DNA of 5,385 nucleotides from JACMNW01 sp043721855. Lineage in GTDB: Bacteria; Pseudomonadota; Alphaproteobacteria; Rhodobacterales; Rhodobacteraceae. Shown piece by piece: positions 4,889 to 5,385 of the stretch; position 1 is the stretch's first letter, and each line of letters begins with the position of its first letter. The notes under the pieces were generated by a model that saw only the letters and a program-made list of their open reading frames with translations, had not been told where the DNA came from and ran no database searches. A program made the position numbers and the translations under genes. The DNA is taken from the NCBI GenBank assembly GCA_043721855.1, contig JAYSPY010000041.1, positions 1 through 5,385 on the forward strand, in the 5' to 3' direction.

Positions 4889-4917
4889 GTTTTAGGGCGG
4901 TGGGGAGCCGCGCGCAA
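4889..4917 (-). promoter_or_regulatory. Candidate xth promoter
   Basis: On the minus strand TTGCGC (4917-4912) is followed by a 17-base spacer and TAAAAC (4894-4889), which matches the -10 consensus at four of six positions. The -35 keeps the TTG core preferred in alphaproteobacteria. A start near 4882 would leave a leader of about 19 bases. It sits in the only non-coding stretch upstream of xth. Confidence 0.35.
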
Positions 4918-4927
4918 GAACCCTGCG

Positions 4928-5385
4928 TCAGGCGCTGATGCGCAAAGGTTGCGTGGCCGCAGCATACCAAAGCGCGTCTAGTTTTGACAAAGCGGTTGCG
5001 TCGAAGCGGTCCAGGTGTTCCCAATATCGCCCGCTAGGCACTTGATAATCAAGATATTTCTCAAACACCATCGCCTCGGCTGCCAGATCGGCGCAGTAGA
5101 TTTGCGGGGTGATCCGGTCCAGTTGGGCGCGTGAAATGCGGGGGAAAATCAGCCGGGAAGGGCCGTTTGACAGGTTGACCATGGCACAGCCTTGCATGGC
5201 AGCCAGCACCATCAGGCGGGCTGATTTCGCCTCCAGCGATTGCAGGGAGATATCGTCGCGGAGCGGGTCGGCGGTGCCGGTGCCATAGAAATGCGTCTGC
5301 CCCAGTTTGGGGTAGTGCATATCGCAGCCAAACATCGCGATCACCCGGGGGGTGTGCGCGTGTAAGGCATAATAGCCAGCGGTGA
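4928..5385 (-). CDS. Unrecognised protein, C-terminal part (runs off the right edge)
   Basis: The frame is open from the window edge to TGA 4928-4930. That gives 152 residues of the C-terminal part, and the true start lies outside. A GTG at 5344 is in frame, but coding-like sequence (AGYYALHAHTPRV) continues upstream of it. Visible features are a hydrophobic strand ending in an acidic turn (RVIAMFGCDMHY), a THFYGTGTADPLRDD segment, then SLQSLEAKSARLMVLAAMQGCAMVNLS, which looks like a helix followed by a strand of a Rossmann-like fold, and an SRLIFPRI segment. The strand-GxDM-Y...HFYG pattern recalls glycosyltransferase-like or MptE/DUF115-like proteins of surface-polysaccharide genes, but this is only a resemblance and I cannot name a family. 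There is no signal peptide or membrane segment in the visible part. It lies 64 bases upstream of xth on the same strand. Confidence 0.75.
   Translation of the reverse strand, partial: TAGYYALHAHTPRVIAMFGCDMHYPKLGQTHFYGTGTADPLRDDISLQSLEAKSARLMVLAAMQGCAMVNLSNGPSRLIFPRISRAQLDRITPQIYCADLAAEAMVFEKYLDYQVPSGRYWEHLDRFDATALSKLDALWYAAATQPLRISA

Noticed and set aside
4895..4911. GCGG...CCGC dyad between the partial gene and xth as a terminator
   Set aside because: The stem is only four or five base pairs and is not followed by a T-run on the minus strand. The same bases fit better as the spacer of a candidate xth promoter.
1..5385. Mobile element, phage, toxin-antitoxin, CRISPR or defence system
   Set aside because: I looked for transposase, integrase, short spaced repeats, paired small genes and tRNA-like attachment sites on both strands. 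None is present, and the genes are typical core or family genes of the group.

Overview
The window looks like an ordinary chromosomal stretch from an alphaproteobacterium of the Rhodobacterales (Roseobacter/Rhodobacter group). The support is protein-level: a DksA-type protein with the N-terminus and mostly cysteine-less zinc finger typical of that order, a DUF2927 lipoprotein, and moderately GC-rich coding sequence with mixed third positions. I see no insertion sequence, phage gene, tRNA, rRNA or CRISPR array.

Layout from left to right. Positions 1-117 hold the very end of something unidentified, a small tandem repeat and a short hairpin. Positions 118-282 (minus) encode a 54-residue two-helix membrane protein that is easy to miss. 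Upstream of it on the same strand, ending at 327, is a DUF2927 lipoprotein; the 44-base gap suggests one transcript. The lipoprotein start lies in an 18-bp tandem repeat that triplicates the G-rich ribosome-binding stretch and the ATG, and another short reading frame runs into it with a TGATG overlap. A gene-poor divergent region (about 1740-2316) follows, with several inverted repeats and candidate promoters. Then comes dksA (plus), closed by a clear intrinsic terminator (2782-2811). A FAD-dependent aromatic-ring-hydroxylase-type monooxygenase starts only 21 bases after that terminator. It converges on xth (exodeoxyribonuclease III, minus) with a 21-base gap. The right edge cuts through a minus-strand gene of unrecognised function whose C-terminal 152 residues are present.

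The genes do not form one pathway. They are a stringent-response transcription factor, a DNA-repair nuclease, an envelope lipoprotein with a small membrane protein, and a monooxygenase of unknown substrate. I found no convincing new multi-gene system. The items most worth a second look are the triplicated start site of the lipoprotein gene with its overlapping short frame, the structured dksA upstream region, and the terminator placed directly before the monooxygenase.
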